A program made the translations under genes and the position numbers. DNA of 6,417 nt from the NCBI GenBank assembly GCA_905235825.1, contig CAJONH010000112.1, positions 1 to 6,417 on the forward strand, in the 5' to 3' direction. The stretch is from Candidatus Gastranaerophilales bacterium (GTDB taxonomy: Bacteria > Cyanobacteriota > Vampirovibrionia > Gastranaerophilales > Gastranaerophilaceae). Below the pieces are notes generated by a model. The model did not search any database. It was not told where the DNA came from and worked only from the letters and a program-made list of their open reading frames with translations. Positions 5,789-6,417 of this stretch are shown here, in pieces (the first letter of the stretch is position 1; each line of letters begins with the position of its first letter).

Positions 5789-6417
5789 ATGTTTTTATTA
5801 AAGTTTTTTAAATTTTTAAAATACTTCGGAAAAGGATATCAATTTAAACTTGCATATATGTTCTTTATGTCTTTTATGTCAAGTTTATTAGATTTTTTAA
5901 GTATTGTACTTGTATTCCCTTTTTTAATGACAATGGTAAACCCTTCAAGAATTATATACAGTCCTTTTTCTAAAATTATTACACAATATACCGGTTTTAC
6001 TCAGCAGAAAGATTTAATAATAACATTCGGGCTTATGATTGCAGGTGTAATAATTATAAAAAATATTTACAGCATTCTTATTCAATACTGGCAGAGTAAT
6101 ATGATTAATAAATGGGGGCTTGATGTAAAAGAAAAAATGCTGGGATACTTCCTTTATTCTCCTTATGAGGCAGATTTACAGCGTGGAGATAATAACATAA
6201 TTACTAAAATCACAACGGGAGTTGATTTCGTAATGCAAAATTTTACCTCCCGTGTAATATCTTTTATTTCAAACAGCTTTTTAATTGCTCTTGTTTTTTG
6301 CGGATTGATATATTTACTTCCTGCTTATACAATTTTAGCGGTGTTCTTTTTCTCGGTGGCAGGCGCTTTTCAAGCAGGGTTATTCCAGAGATGGACAACC
6401 ATGCTAAGCATGAAAAA
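5789..6417 (+). CDS. ABC transporter membrane domain, PglK/MsbA-like exporter (3' truncated)
   Basis: The first 209 residues of a probable fused membrane/ATPase exporter are present; the ATP-binding domain with its Walker motifs would lie beyond the window. A basic, Lys-rich N-terminus (MFLLKFFKFLKYFGKGYQFK) is followed by hydrophobic segments at about 21-50 (containing SLLDFLSIVLVFPFLMTMVNP), about 76-96, and two close together at about 157-195. A long polar stretch with YFLYSPYEADLQRGDNNII (120-138) matches the intracellular loop of type IV ABC exporters ('yl..py.ff.r....ll..i'). The pattern 'LLDFLSIVLVFPFL' resembles PglK-type flippases that turn lipid-linked oligosaccharides across the inner membrane. 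The upstream glycosyltransferase supports a role in surface-glycan export. A lipid or peptide exporter cannot be excluded from the membrane domain alone. Confidence 0.8.
   Translation, partial: MFLLKFFKFLKYFGKGYQFKLAYMFFMSFMSSLLDFLSIVLVFPFLMTMVNPSRIIYSPFSKIITQYTGFTQQKDLIITFGLMIAGVIIIKNIYSILIQYWQSNMINKWGLDVKEKMLGYFLYSPYEADLQRGDNNIITKITTGVDFVMQNFTSRVISFISNSFLIALVFCGLIYLLPAYTILAVFFFSVAGAFQAGLFQRWTTMLSMK

Overview
The window is AT-rich (about 30% GC by eye, not computed). It carries six protein genes, two of them cut by the window edges. I found no rRNA, tRNA, CRISPR array, insertion sequence or classical GC-rich terminator. The gene set and base composition fit an anaerobic, low-GC bacterium of the gut type. 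The order Gastranaerophilales (Melainabacteria) is my tentative guess, from overall impression only; no marker gene here settles it.

Layout from left to right: (1) positions 1-84 hold the last 27 codons of a helix-turn-helix (XRE/Cro-CI type) regulator. (2) Converging on it from the minus strand is a large GH13 alpha-amylase-family enzyme (110-2221) with a mix of branching-enzyme and trehalohydrolase features and an unusual cysteine-rich insertion. (3) A divergent intergenic region of only 49 bp separates it from ribF (2271-3218), the bifunctional riboflavin kinase/FAD synthetase. The two promoters I can see there overlap, and neither gene has a Shine-Dalgarno sequence, so ribF in particular is predicted to make a leaderless mRNA. 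(4) After a 115-bp gap comes a CoA-disulfide reductase/NADH oxidase family flavoenzyme (3334-4698), started at an internal ATG with a good ribosome binding site. (5) A recognisable promoter precedes a capsular-polysaccharide-synthesis type glycosyltransferase (4783-5676). (6) The window ends inside the membrane domain of a PglK/MsbA-like ABC transporter (5789-6417 and beyond), preceded by nested AT-rich palindromes.

Functionally there are two themes. The middle pairs FAD production (RibF) with an FAD-dependent thiol/NADH enzyme, a cofactor-consumer adjacency that may be meaningful or accidental. The right end looks like the start of a cell-surface glycan locus: a sugar transferase followed by a lipid-linked oligosaccharide flippase-type exporter. 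The GH13 enzyme suggests storage-glucan or trehalose metabolism, but no other glycogen or trehalose gene is in view.

I did not find a convincing new biological system. The most unusual items are the compact face-to-face divergent promoter with leaderless signals, the cysteine-rich insertion in the GH13 enzyme, and a short, less AT-rich intergenic stretch after ribF that may be a gene remnant or dispersed repeat.
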